DNA of 19,936 bases from JBDHZK01 sp039811865 (GCA_039811865.1 JBDHZK010000035.1:1-19936), one strand, 5' to 3'; counted from the first letter of the stretch, positions 6,631 through 13,889 are shown. Notes: generated from the sequence alone by a model not told the origin. A program made the numbers and translations.

Positions 6631-6816
6631 GGGGGCCATCCTGCGGCCGTGGGGCCGGGGGCGGCAACGGGTGCAACCCAACGCCGTCCCTCCCGAGCGG
6701 CAGGTCGGGCCCGCTGTGCAGCTCGCGCCCGCCGATTGGAGGCGCGACGCGGAAGTGGGGGAAACGTCGTCGAGGTGTTCGATGAGGGGCAGGATCCAAG
6801 AGCAGGCGGGCAGGAG

Positions 6817-7974
6817 TCAGGACGACACCGGGGTCACGCCCAGACGCTTGCCGGACAAGCCCAAAGAGCGCTTGGCGAGTCGGTCGGCCAAGCCCTCCAG
6901 CGCCTTCGCGGCGGGGGAGTCCGGGTCGGTGGCGACGATGGGCAGGCCCTCGTCCCCGCTGACCCGCACCGCCGGGTCTAGCGGGATCTGCGCCAGCAGC
7001 GGCACCTCGTAGCCCAGGCGTCCGGTCAGGCCTGCGGCGACGGCATCCCCGCCGCCGGAACCGAAGACGTCCACGCGGTGGGTTTGCCCGCAGTGGGGGC
7101 AGACGGTGTCGAGGTAGGCCATGTTCTCGACGACGCCCAGAACGCGCTGGTCGAGCATGGACGCCATCGTGCCCGCGCGCTCGGCCACTTCGGCGGCGGC
7201 CTGCTGCGGCGTGGTCACGACGATCACCTCTGCGCCGGGCAGCATCGAGCCGAGCGACATGGCGACGTCGCCCGTGCCCGGGGGGAGGTCGAGGAGCAGG
7301 AAGTCCAGGTCGCCCCAGAAGACGTCCGACAGCAGTTGCTGCAGCATCTTGTGCAAGATCGGGCCGCGCAACGCGACTACCTGGTCGCGGCTGGGTTTGA
7401 GCATGCCCACCGAGATCACCTTCAGGCCCATGCTCGGCACGGGCAGGATCATGTCGTCGAAGGTGGTGGGCCGGGCGTCCATCAGCCCCAGCATCTGCGG
7501 CACCGAGTGGCCGTAGATGTCGGCGTCCAGCAGGCCGACGCTGCGTCCCCGCTGAGCGAGCGCCATTGCCAGGTTCACCGTCACCGAGGACTTGCCGACG
7601 CCGCCCTTGCCGGAGGCAACCAGATAGACCCGGGTCAGGGAGTCGGGCCGGTTGAAGACGATCTCGCGTTCGGGTTGGCCGCCGCGCAGGTTGCGCCTCA
7701 TCTCGGCGCGTTGTTCGTCGGTCATCACGCCGAGGTTCACCTGGACGCCCGTGACGCCCGGCACCTCCATGACCGCGCGCGAGACGTCGGTCCGGATGGT
7801 TTGGGTAAGCGGACAACCCGCGATGGTGAGCAGGATGTCGACGCCGACGTGGCCCGCCTCGTCCACTTCGATCCCGGCGACCATGCCGAGGTCTGTGATC
7901 GGGCGGTGAATCTCGGGGTCGTTCACGCGGGACAGGGCGTCCCAGATGGCCCCGCGGAGTTCTTCAGCGGACAT
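6817..7974 (-). CDS. mrp: Mrp/NBP35-type iron-sulfur cluster carrier ATPase
   Basis: A 385-residue cytosolic ATPase thought to carry and hand over [4Fe-4S] clusters (ApbC/Mrp family). The N-terminal MIP18/DUF59 domain spans about 3-90 (NDPEIHRPITDLGMV, then AGCPLT with Cys54). The ParA-like domain follows, with the deviant Walker A SGKGGVGKS (121-129), switch I LLDADIYGHSVPQML, and LLLDLPPGTGD. The cluster-binding pair is Cys292-x2-Cys295 (VCPHC). Length and order match the family, and M. tuberculosis mrp (Rv1229c) occupies the same neighbourhood. ATG 7974 is chosen because the DUF59 domain starts there and a TACAGT box lies 7 bases upstream. The reading frame stays open upstream to about 9231, but that part is antisense to other genes. 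Confidence 0.92.
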   Translation of the reverse strand: MSAEELRGAIWDALSRVNDPEIHRPITDLGMVAGIEVDEAGHVGVDILLTIAGCPLTQTIRTDVSRAVMEVPGVTGVQVNLGVMTDEQRAEMRRNLRGGQPEREIVFNRPDSLTRVYLVASGKGGVGKSSVTVNLAMALAQRGRSVGLLDADIYGHSVPQMLGLMDARPTTFDDMILPVPSMGLKVISVGMLKPSRDQVVALRGPILHKMLQQLLSDVFWGDLDFLLLDLPPGTGDVAMSLGSMLPGAEVIVVTTPQQAAAEVAERAGTMASMLDQRVLGVVENMAYLDTVCPHCGQTHRVDVFGSGGGDAVAAGLTGRLGYEVPLLAQIPLDPAVRVSGDEGLPIVATDPDSPAAKALEGLADRLAKRSLGLSGKRLGVTPVSS

Positions 7975-7981
7975 GCGCTGC

Positions 7982-7987
7982 ACTGTA
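7982..7987 (-). promoter_or_regulatory. -10 box for leaderless mrp transcript
   Basis: On the minus strand TACAGT ends 7 bases before the ATG at 7974. No Shine-Dalgarno precedes the ATG. Only 78 bases separate mrp from the divergent regulator gene, so the two promoters are back to back. Confidence 0.55.
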
Positions 7988-8017
7988 CCCGTTGGTCGCC
8001 GGCCGCCCAGGAGCATC

Positions 8018-8046
8018 TTGATCGAAGAGTCGAACTTACGTAGTTT
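8018..8046 (+). promoter_or_regulatory. promoter of the ArsR-like regulator gene
   Basis: TTGATC (8018-8023), a 17-base spacer and TAGTTT (8041-8046) form a good sigma-70-type promoter. The -10 ends 6 bases before the ATG at 8053, so the transcript should be leaderless, although GGAG (8047-8050) lies close in front of the start. A small TACGTA palindrome (8037-8042) overlaps the -10 and could be part of an operator. Confidence 0.6.
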
Positions 8047-8052
8047 GGAGCT

Positions 8053-8574
8053 ATGGCCCCTCCGGACTCCTCGATCGAAGCGCGCCTGGCCCGCCTGGAG
8101 GCCGAGGTGGCAGCGCTTGCGGTCAACGCGGCTGCCGAATCGCCTCGCGACACCAGCCGCTCGCCGGACACGCCCGCCTTCTGGGCGCTGGAGGGCCTGC
8201 TCGATCGACATCCAGCGGGCGCGGTGCTGCTCGCGGGCGCGGCGGACGTCCCACAACTCGGGCCCGTCCGCTGGCAGTACCAAGGCCGGCCGGACGAGAT
8301 CTTGGCCACGGATCCGCACGATGCCGCATCCGTCCTGGAAGCACTCGGCCACCCCGTTCGAATCAGCCTGTTGGGGTTGGTGCTCTCGGGTGTGCGGGGC
8401 ACGGCGGAACTGCTGGATCGCCAGGAGTTGGGCTCCACCGGCCAGCTCCATCACCATCTGCGTACTCTGCTGGCCGCCGGCTGGCTCACCTCGCCGGCGC
8501 GGGGCCAGTACCAAGTGCCCCCAACGAGGGTTGTTCCGCTGCTGGCGATTCTGCTGGCGGCGCGCCGTCCATGA
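8053..8574 (+). CDS. ArsR-like winged-helix regulator with N-terminal coiled coil
   Basis: A 173-residue protein. Residues about 6-25 (SSIEARLARLEAEVAAL) form a short coiled coil. A middle part (40-85) has no motif I recognise. Residues 92-155 form a winged helix-turn-helix of the ArsR/HTH_20 kind (VLEALGHPVRISLLGLVL, then GSTGQLHHHLRTLLAAGWL). No cysteine is present, so the thiol metal-sensing site of classical ArsR repressors is missing and the signal must be different. The gene is followed after 15 bases by a membrane serine hydrolase, which is its likely co-transcribed partner and perhaps its target. It may also act on the divergent mrp promoter; that is inference from spacing only. Confidence 0.75.
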   Translation: MAPPDSSIEARLARLEAEVAALAVNAAAESPRDTSRSPDTPAFWALEGLLDRHPAGAVLLAGAADVPQLGPVRWQYQGRPDEILATDPHDAASVLEALGHPVRISLLGLVLSGVRGTAELLDRQELGSTGQLHHHLRTLLAAGWLTSPARGQYQVPPTRVVPLLAILLAARRP

Positions 8575-8589
8575 CCGGGAAGGAACCCC

Positions 8590-10050
8590 ATGAAATCCCG
8601 ACAGCCCTGGCTGCTGGCTCGCCGACGCTGGTTGGTCGTGGTCGGCGCCTCGTTGCTCGGCGCGGTGATCGCCGCTCTGGCCGGCGTCGGGGCGCCGCAC
8701 CCGACCGGCACTCACGGCGACCTCGCCCTCGCGGGTCAGGTGCGCGCGCAGATAGCGGACGACGCCGGGTTCGCGTCGCTGTCGGTCGCGCGGGTAACCA
8801 CCACCCAAATCACCTGGGCGGGCCTCGGTTCGCCTACCCCGACCGGTGGCGAACTGACTGAGCAGACCCCCTACCCGCTGGGGTCCATCACCAAGACCTT
8901 CGACGGGCTGCTGCTGGCCGATGCGATCACCCGTGGCGAGGTGCGCCCGCAGCAGCGGCTGGAGACCCTGCTCCCCACCCTCGCCGGCAGCCCAGCCGGC
9001 GGCGTCACCCTTGACGAGCTGGCCAGCCACCGCTCGGGTCTGCCGCGGCTGGCGCCTTCGGACGGCTGGGGAGCGCTGTTGTTCGTACTGACCTTGCGCG
9101 ACCCGTATCGGCTGAGCCCGCAGGCGCTGATCGCAGAGGCGCGCGACGTTCAGTTGAGCGGACGCGGCGAGGTCGCCTACTCGAACTTCGGTGCCGCGCT
9201 GCTGGGGCATGCGCTGGCTGTGGCCGCGCACGCTCCGGACTGGCCGACCCTGGTTCGGCAGCGGATCTGGGCGCCGCTGGGGATGACCAACACGTCCATC
9301 GCGACGACGCCCGACCGCGTCCCCGCCGGGGCGGTCGTCGAGCGGACGGCTTCGGGCGCTCGGCCACAGACATGGACCAACGACGGGGACGCCCCGGCGG
9401 GCAGTTCGACCTGGACGACCGCAGCCGACCTGGCACGGTACGCGCAGGCGATCCTGCTCGCCAAGGTCCCCGGAATGAGCGCCCTGGATGGTCGCTGGCC
9501 GGTGCCCGAGGGCAAGATCGGCCTGTTCTGGTTCAGCGGCGAGGTGGAGAACCGACAGCTAACGTGGCACGACGGCGGGGTTGCCGGAGCTCGGACGATG
9601 CTGGTCCTGGATCGGTCCGCTGGCCTCGCCTACGTCGTCTTGGGCAGCTCGGACCGCAGCGTCGAGGACATCGGGCTCGGGTTGATCACCGGTCGGCCGG
9701 CGCAGTCGCGTCCCGGCCTGCCGATCACTGGTCTGGTCGTCCTGCTCGTGACGCTCACGGCGCTGGGATCGGTCCTGCATGGACTCGCCAAACCGGGACA
9801 TCGAGTCGGCGTCGTCGGCGATGCCGTGCTGGGGCTCGCGATGTTGGTGCTCTTGTTCCGCGTGGGTCCCTGGGCCGTGATCCCAGGCTGGGTGTTCGGT
9901 TTGGTGGCGGGTGCCGCCGCCGGGCTGATCGCGTTGGCCGGGCCGCGCTGGCGAGACCTGACGGCTCCGCGCCACCCGATCCGGGCCGGGTTGGGAGTCG
10001 CGTTCGCGGCGCTCGTGCTCGGGGTGGTCTGCTGGGGTCTGCTGCGCTGA
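8590..10050 (+). CDS. membrane-anchored serine beta-lactamase-fold hydrolase
   Basis: A 486-residue protein of the class C beta-lactamase / penicillin-binding-protein-like (PF00144) family. An N-terminal membrane anchor (about 13-34) is followed by an outer hydrolase domain with the nucleophile Ser99 in SITK (99-102), the YSN motif (197-199) and HDGG (327-330) in place of KTG. The C-terminus adds four predicted membrane helices (about 377-398, 406-424, 427-450, 464-485), an extra not found in secreted class C enzymes. Likely activities are peptidase or esterase on peptidoglycan-related or other amide/ester substrates; resistance to beta-lactams cannot be inferred. ATG 8590 is preceded by GGAAGGAA at about 5 bases. 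It is probably co-transcribed with the ArsR-like gene. Confidence 0.85.
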   Translation: MKSRQPWLLARRRWLVVVGASLLGAVIAALAGVGAPHPTGTHGDLALAGQVRAQIADDAGFASLSVARVTTTQITWAGLGSPTPTGGELTEQTPYPLGSITKTFDGLLLADAITRGEVRPQQRLETLLPTLAGSPAGGVTLDELASHRSGLPRLAPSDGWGALLFVLTLRDPYRLSPQALIAEARDVQLSGRGEVAYSNFGAALLGHALAVAAHAPDWPTLVRQRIWAPLGMTNTSIATTPDRVPAGAVVERTASGARPQTWTNDGDAPAGSSTWTTAADLARYAQAILLAKVPGMSALDGRWPVPEGKIGLFWFSGEVENRQLTWHDGGVAGARTMLVLDRSAGLAYVVLGSSDRSVEDIGLGLITGRPAQSRPGLPITGLVVLLVTLTALGSVLHGLAKPGHRVGVVGDAVLGLAMLVLLFRVGPWAVIPGWVFGLVAGAAAGLIALAGPRWRDLTAPRHPIRAGLGVAFAALVLGVVCWGLLR

Positions 10051-10091
10051 GTCCGCCCCAGCCCCCGGTGTCCCGATCCGTGAGGTCGCAG

Positions 10092-10097
10092 TACGGT
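10092..10097 (+). promoter_or_regulatory. -10 box for the CitE-like gene, flanked by a direct repeat
   Basis: TACGGT ends 7 bases before ATG 10105, matching the leaderless pattern of this window. Direct repeats GTGAGGTC at 10080-10087 and 10096-10103 (16-base period) flank and overlap the box and may be a regulator site. GAGG (10098-10101) in the second repeat could instead act as a close Shine-Dalgarno. Confidence 0.4.
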
Positions 10098-10104
10098 GAG
10101 GTCC

Positions 10105-11079
10105 ATGGCGAAGCGACGCTCCCGGAGAACCGTCCTGGCCGTCCCGGGGTCGAGCGAGCGGTTCTTGGCCAAGTCCAAGACGCTGGGCGTGGACGCCGTG
10201 TTCCTCGATCTCGAGGACGCGGTCGCCCCCGCCGCGAAGATCGAGGCCAGGGGCCGAATCGTCCAGGCGCTGCTGGAAGGCGGCTGGCGGGCGCCGACGG
10301 TGACGGTCCGGGTCAACGACTGGACGACGTCTTGGACTTACGGCGACGTCGCCGAGGTCGTCGGTGCCGCCGGACGTCACATCGACGCCCTCGTGCTGCC
10401 GAAGGTGACCTGCCCGGAGCACGTCGTCGCGCTGGATCTGCTGCTCACCCAGGTCGAGCGCACCTTCGACCTACCCGTCGGTGGGATCGGCCTCGAGGCC
10501 CAGATCGAGGAGGCGAAGGGGCTGATCAACGCGGCGGCGATCGCGGGGGCCAGCCCGAGGTTGGAGACTCTGGTCTTCGGGCCGGGGGATTACATGGCGA
10601 GTATGGGGATGGCAACCACGAACGTCGGGGCGCAACCGCCGGGTTATCTCGGGGACGCTTTCCACCATGCGCTGATGACGGTGCTGACCGCCGCGCGCGC
10701 CCATTCGCTGCAGGCCGTCGACGGCCCGTATGTCGCGATCGCCGACGCAGCCGGCTTCGGGGAGTCCGCCGCGCGGGCGGCAGCGCTCGGCTACGACGGT
10801 AAATGGGTGCTGCACCCCGCCCAGGTAGAGGTTTGCAACGAGGTGTTCACGCCGTCGGAAAGGGACTTCGCCCGGGCCGCGAAGATCGAGGCCGCCTACG
10901 CCGCCGCCGCCATGAACGGCGGTGGGGCGGTGGGCGCGATCGTGGTCGACGGCGAGATGGTCGACGAGGCCGGGATGAAGGTCGCCCAGGCGATCCTGGC
11001 GCGCGGACGGGCTGCCGGCCGAGGGTTGGCAGCGCCGGCCGGAATGAGCAAAGCCGATCCAGAGTTGAGGAAAACATGA
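10105..11079 (+). CDS. HpcH/HpaI-family CoA-ester lyase (CitE/malyl-CoA lyase-like)
   Basis: A 324-residue TIM-barrel lyase. Visible family marks are VPGSSERFL (13-21), FLDLEDAV (33-40), VRVND (68-72), LPK (98-100), the Mg2+-binding Glu131 in GLEAQIEEAKG, and Asp162 in FGPGDYMASMG. The C-terminal part includes the lid-type segment GKWVLHPAQV. These enzymes cleave or form 3-hydroxyacyl-CoA esters such as malyl-CoA, beta-methylmalyl-CoA or citramalyl-CoA. No citrate lyase alpha or gamma subunit genes are nearby, so it is not part of a citrate lyase complex. The exact substrate is open. ATG 10105 is preferred; GTG 10096 (3 residues longer) lies inside the -10 box. The stop overlaps the next gene (ATGA, 11076-11079). 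Confidence 0.83.
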   Translation: MAKRRSRRTVLAVPGSSERFLAKSKTLGVDAVFLDLEDAVAPAAKIEARGRIVQALLEGGWRAPTVTVRVNDWTTSWTYGDVAEVVGAAGRHIDALVLPKVTCPEHVVALDLLLTQVERTFDLPVGGIGLEAQIEEAKGLINAAAIAGASPRLETLVFGPGDYMASMGMATTNVGAQPPGYLGDAFHHALMTVLTAARAHSLQAVDGPYVAIADAAGFGESAARAAALGYDGKWVLHPAQVEVCNEVFTPSERDFARAAKIEAAYAAAAMNGGGAVGAIVVDGEMVDEAGMKVAQAILARGRAAGRGLAAPAGMSKADPELRKT

Positions 11080-11636
11080 CGCAACCGATTCCCACGTCGT
11101 CCTTCGAGTTGGAGTATCCGCAGTCGGTAGGGGTGTTCGACACCTACGTGGGTGCTCAGAAGGCGGTCGACTACTTGGCCGACCAGAAGTTCCCGGTCGA
11201 GAACCTCGCCATCGTCGGCACGAATCTGCGCCTGGTCGAGCGGGTCACCGGACGCCGCACGTGGGGCACAGTCCTGCTTCAGGGCGTGTTCAGCGGCATC
11301 TCCACCGGCTTGATGATCGCCTTGTTGATGTGGCTCTTCCTGCCGACAACCAATGTGGGTGCCCTGCTGCTCACGGCGCTCGCGATCGGCATCGCGGTCA
11401 GCGTGATCTTCGCGGCGATCGCCTACGCGCTTTCCGGCGGCAAGCGCGATTTCGACTCGGTCGCCAAGACCGTCGCCACCACCTACGAGGTGCTCTGCGA
11501 ACACAAGGTCGCCGCCCAGGCGCGCGAACTCCTGCAGAATCTGCCCGGCGCGCGCGCCGCGATGTTCAATCAGCCGCCGCCAGCAGCCCAGCCCCCGGCA
11601 TACCAGCCGCCCGCCGGGACGTCCGCGGACGCCTGA
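11076..11636 (+). CDS. YflT/general-stress-17M-type membrane protein
   Basis: A 186-residue protein. The N-terminal part (about 17-55, VGVFDTYVGAQKAVDYLAD, then FPVENLAIVG) matches the fold seen in heat-induced YflT and general stress protein 17M. Two membrane helices follow (about 65-90 and 95-119), then a cytoplasmic stretch and a Pro/Ala-rich tail (165-186, QPPPAAQPP). Proteins of this build are common in actinobacteria but have no proven biochemical role. ATG 11076 overlaps the lyase stop, and GAGG (11067-11070) lies 5 bases upstream. The coupling to a lyase gene is close, but I see no functional reason for it. Confidence 0.75.
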   Translation: MTQPIPTSSFELEYPQSVGVFDTYVGAQKAVDYLADQKFPVENLAIVGTNLRLVERVTGRRTWGTVLLQGVFSGISTGLMIALLMWLFLPTTNVGALLLTALAIGIAVSVIFAAIAYALSGGKRDFDSVAKTVATTYEVLCEHKVAAQARELLQNLPGARAAMFNQPPPAAQPPAYQPPAGTSADA

Positions 11637-11681
11637 GCGCGGCTTGGCCCATTGCCCCTCAAGACTCGCGTGACCGCGCGT

Positions 11682-11766
11682 GTGAAAACGTGCGGCCAGT
11701 CGGGGCGGGGCCCCGCCATCAAGCCGGGTGGCGCTTCCATGCCTCAGACTCGTCGCACGTTTTCAC
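11682..11766. repeat. 85-bp palindromic intergenic repeat, copy 2
   Basis: Left arm GTGAAAACGTGCGG (11682-11695) and right arm CGCACGTTTTCAC (11754-11766) form the same inverted pair and the same 85-bp length as at 57-141. Counting one more base outward the arms are 14 bp (11681-11694 and 11754-11767). The centre contains the perfect 14-bp palindrome GGCGGGGCCCCGCC (11704-11717), unlike copy 1. The last bases of the right arm, read on the minus strand, continue as ACGAGTC, resembling the CGAGTC that follows the left arm of copy 1. The longer shared arm is therefore about GTGAAAACGTGCGRCSAGTC. Confidence 0.75.
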
Positions 11767-11981
11767 ATCCGACCGGGTCTGCCGGTCAGGTCGGAAACAT
11801 CGCCTGGGGCCGGGTCCTCAGACTCACCGAAGGTTTCGCACCCGCTCGGCTCGGGCCATGGATTGAGCCAGCCCTGAGTGCGCCACGCCGACAAGGAAGC
11901 GCGTCCGCGATGCAGCGGACCTAGGAGGCCCGCTGAGAGCTGATCGGACGGCCCAAACACTCTCGAAGACGCCCCACAAAG

Positions 11982-12017
11982 CGCTGATCCCGGGCCGTTG
12001 AAGACCCGGGATCAGCG
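11982..12017. terminator. intrinsic terminator between convergent operons
   Basis: Perfect 13-bp arms CGCTGATCCCGGG (11982-11994) and CCCGGGATCAGCG (12005-12017) enclose a 10-base loop. On the plus strand TTTT follows directly, and on the minus strand a CTTT run follows. It lies 14 bases beyond the trpB2 stop, so it mainly ends the marR-trpB2 transcript and can also stop readthrough from the stress-protein gene side. Confidence 0.85.
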
Positions 12018-12030
12018 TTTTCCGCCTGGT

Positions 12031-13347
12031 TCAGCTGTCGATCATTTGGCCGTCGAGGTACTCGGCGTAGGCGGGCAGGTCCAGTTGGCCCGAGCCGGAA
12101 ACGCCGATCAGGATCACCGGCGACTCGCCGGCCTCACTGGCGCGGCGCGCTTCGCGCAGGGCGCCGGCGATGGCGTGGTTCGACTCCGATGCCGGGACGA
12201 TGCCCTCGGAACGTGCGAACAGGATGCCCGCCGCGAACGCTTCGCGTTGCTTGACCGAGATGGCCTCCATCAGGCCCTCGTGGTAGGCGTGGCTGACCAG
12301 AGGCGCCATGCCGTGGTAACGCAGCCCGCCGGCGTGCACCGGGTCGGGGACGAAGTCGGCGCCGAGGGTGTACATCTTCAGCAGCGGCGTCAACTGGCCG
12401 GTGTCGCCGAAGTCGTACTTGTATTCGCCCTCGGTCAACGACGGTGCGGCCTTCGGCTCGCAGGCGACGATTCGGGTGGACGTCCGGCCGTCCAGGTTCT
12501 CGCGCATGAAGGGGAAGGCCAGGCCCGCCAGGTTCGAGCCGCCACCCGCGCAGCCGTAGATGACATCGGCCTGCTGCTCGCCGAACAGCGCCAGTTGCTT
12601 CAGCGCCTCCTGGCCGATCACCGTCTGGTGCAACAGCACGTGGTTCAGGACGCTTCCCAGCGAATAGTTGGCGTCCGGGTCGCCGGCGGCCACCTCGATG
12701 GCTTCGCTGATGGCCATGCCCAGGCTGCCGGAGGTGTTGGGGAAGCGTTCGCGCAGGGCGCGTCCGTTGGCCGTCAACTCCGACGGGCTGGCGACCACCT
12801 TGGCGCCGAAGGTCTCCATCAGCATCCGGCGGTAAGGCTTGCCGTCGAAGGAGCCGCGAACCTGCCACACGTTGCAGTCCAGCCCAAAGGCCTGACAGGC
12901 GAACGCCAGCGCGCTGCCCCACTGGCCGGCGCCGGTCTCGGTGGTGAGCCGTTTGATGCCGGCCTCGGCGTTGTAATAGGCCTGGGCGACCGCGCTGTTG
13001 GTCTTGTGGCTGCCTACGGGGCTCGCGCCCTCGTACTTGTAGTAGATGCGGGCGGACGTGCCGAGCGCCTCTTCGAGCCGGACCGCCCGGAACATCGGGG
13101 AGGGCCGCCAGAGCCGATAGATGTCCCTTACGGCCTTGGGGATCTCGATCCACCGTTCACCGCTAGCCTCCTGCGCGATCAGGCCCATCGGGAAGATCGC
13201 GGCCAGGTCGTCCGGGCCCACGGGTTGGTTGGTCGCGGGATGCAGCGGAGGGGGCGGCGGAGTCGGAAAGTCAGCGACGATGTTGTACCAGTGGGTCGGG
13301 ATCTCGGATTCGTCGAGCACGACCTTCGTCTTCGTTGGCGCATTCAC
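12031..13347 (-). CDS. trpB2: TrpB2-type tryptophan synthase beta chain
   Basis: A 438-residue fold-type II PLP enzyme. The PLP lysine is Lys115 in GSHKTNSA, the catalytic glutamate is in TETGAGQWG (136-144), and the PLP phosphate loop is GGGSN (268-272). QWG instead of QHG, the length over 430 residues and the N-terminal extension (IPTHWYNI, then PPPPLHP) mark the TrpB2 branch, which makes tryptophan from indole and serine and usually does not pair with TrpA. No other trp gene is nearby. GTG 13347 overlaps the stop of the MarR gene (GTGA, 13344-13347), and a TAGGAT box lies 7 bases before it, so it can be read from the upstream transcript or as a leaderless one. Linking it to a carotenoid regulator is unusual. 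Confidence 0.9.
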   Translation of the reverse strand: MNAPTKTKVVLDESEIPTHWYNIVADFPTPPPPPLHPATNQPVGPDDLAAIFPMGLIAQEASGERWIEIPKAVRDIYRLWRPSPMFRAVRLEEALGTSARIYYKYEGASPVGSHKTNSAVAQAYYNAEAGIKRLTTETGAGQWGSALAFACQAFGLDCNVWQVRGSFDGKPYRRMLMETFGAKVVASPSELTANGRALRERFPNTSGSLGMAISEAIEVAAGDPDANYSLGSVLNHVLLHQTVIGQEALKQLALFGEQQADVIYGCAGGGSNLAGLAFPFMRENLDGRTSTRIVACEPKAAPSLTEGEYKYDFGDTGQLTPLLKMYTLGADFVPDPVHAGGLRYHGMAPLVSHAYHEGLMEAISVKQREAFAAGILFARSEGIVPASESNHAIAGALREARRASEAGESPVILIGVSGSGQLDLPAYAEYLDGQMIDS

Positions 13348-13874
13348 GGGGCTGATCCTATGTCCGGTGGCTGCCCACGCCCCGCCGGCTGGGCGTCCAA
13401 CTCCGTCGTGGCTTGCGCGAACGCCCCCAGGGCTGCCCGGAGCACACTGATCGCGGTCTCGAGTTCCTGGGTGGAGAACGGCTGCAAGGCGGTCGCGATC
13501 GACTCCTGGAGCGGCGTGAAGGTGCGCCGCGCGGCCGTCATCGCAGTGTCGGTCAGGCCCAACTCGACGCGTCGCCGATCCAGCGGGTGGCGTCTGCGTT
13601 CAACATGTCCGACCGCTTCCAGCCGGTCGAGGACGATGCTCACGGCCGGCGCCGACAGCCGCAGGGTCTGAGCGAGCTCGCCCGGCGAGATCGGGTCCTG
13701 GCCGTCAGCTCTCGCCGAGATGACGCCCATCGCGTCCAGGTCTCGCCGATTCAGACCCAGCCGGTTGCGCACCAGTTCGGCGTAGCGCTGTGAGGCCAGC
13801 GAGACGGCGCGCAGCAACTGCGCGACCTCCTCCGCGCGACTCGTCTTCGGCTGCCCTGACCTCATCCTCCGCAT
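13344..13874 (-). CDS. MarR-family regulator, probable CrtR-like repressor of carotenoid genes
   Basis: A 176-residue MarR-type winged-helix protein. N- and C-terminal helices (about 14-35 and 125-160) would form the dimer interface. The DNA-binding part spans about 58-115: ISPGELAQTLRLSAPAVSIVLDRLEAVGHV, and the wing HPLDRRRVELGLT with the usual DRR. The gene stands divergent to the idi-crt operon across a 123-base gap holding a GTTAA-rich palindrome. In Corynebacterium glutamicum the MarR protein CrtR is divergent to crtE and is released by geranylgeranyl diphosphate, so a similar role is a reasonable inference. ATG 13874 is used; ATG 13865 is an alternative three residues in. The stop overlaps trpB2. 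Confidence 0.85.
   Translation of the reverse strand: MRRMRSGQPKTSRAEEVAQLLRAVSLASQRYAELVRNRLGLNRRDLDAMGVISARADGQDPISPGELAQTLRLSAPAVSIVLDRLEAVGHVERRRHPLDRRRVELGLTDTAMTAARRTFTPLQESIATALQPFSTQELETAISVLRAALGAFAQATTELDAQPAGRGQPPDIGSAP
13355..13360 (-). promoter_or_regulatory. internal -10 box for a leaderless trpB2 transcript
   Basis: On the minus strand TAGGAT ends 7 bases before GTG 13347, inside the end of the MarR gene. AGGA within it could alternatively be a weak Shine-Dalgarno, so the promoter role is unproven. Confidence 0.4.
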
Positions 13875-13889
13875 CTTTCATTCCGGAAA

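Larger units (their letters stand above)
11637..12030. other. 394-base intergenic region with repeat, hairpin and terminator
   Basis: No credible gene is present. From left to right it holds the second 85-bp palindromic repeat (11682-11766), a hairpin with arms GTCCGC (11903-11908) and GCGGAC (11915-11920), and a strong terminator (11982-12017). The part between about 11770 and 11900 shows nothing I can name; it does not fold as a tRNA by eye. Genes on both sides converge on it. Confidence 0.65.

Noticed and set aside
8053..8574. Metal-sensing ArsR repressor
   Set aside because: The protein has no cysteines and no metal resistance gene is adjacent, so only the fold is claimed.
7975..9231. 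Upstream extension of the mrp frame on the minus strand
   Set aside because: The Mrp/DUF59 domain begins at 7974 next to a -10 box, and the rest is antisense to the regulator and hydrolase genes.
8590..10050. Antibiotic-resistance beta-lactamase
   Set aside because: HDGG replaces KTG and membrane helices are added, which fits the broad PF00144 hydrolase family rather than a proven beta-lactamase.
10105..11079. Citrate lyase beta subunit in a citrate lyase complex
   Set aside because: No alpha, gamma or accessory citrate lyase genes are present beside it.
11770..11980. Possible tRNA or small RNA gene in the intergenic region
   Set aside because: No cloverleaf or T-loop GGTTCGAATCC-like segment is visible, only a short hairpin at 11903-11920.
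11998..13671. A 557-codon open frame on the plus strand across trpB2 and the MarR gene
   Set aside because: It is antisense to two clearly conserved proteins and its translation has no recognisable domain; long antisense frames are common in GC-rich DNA.
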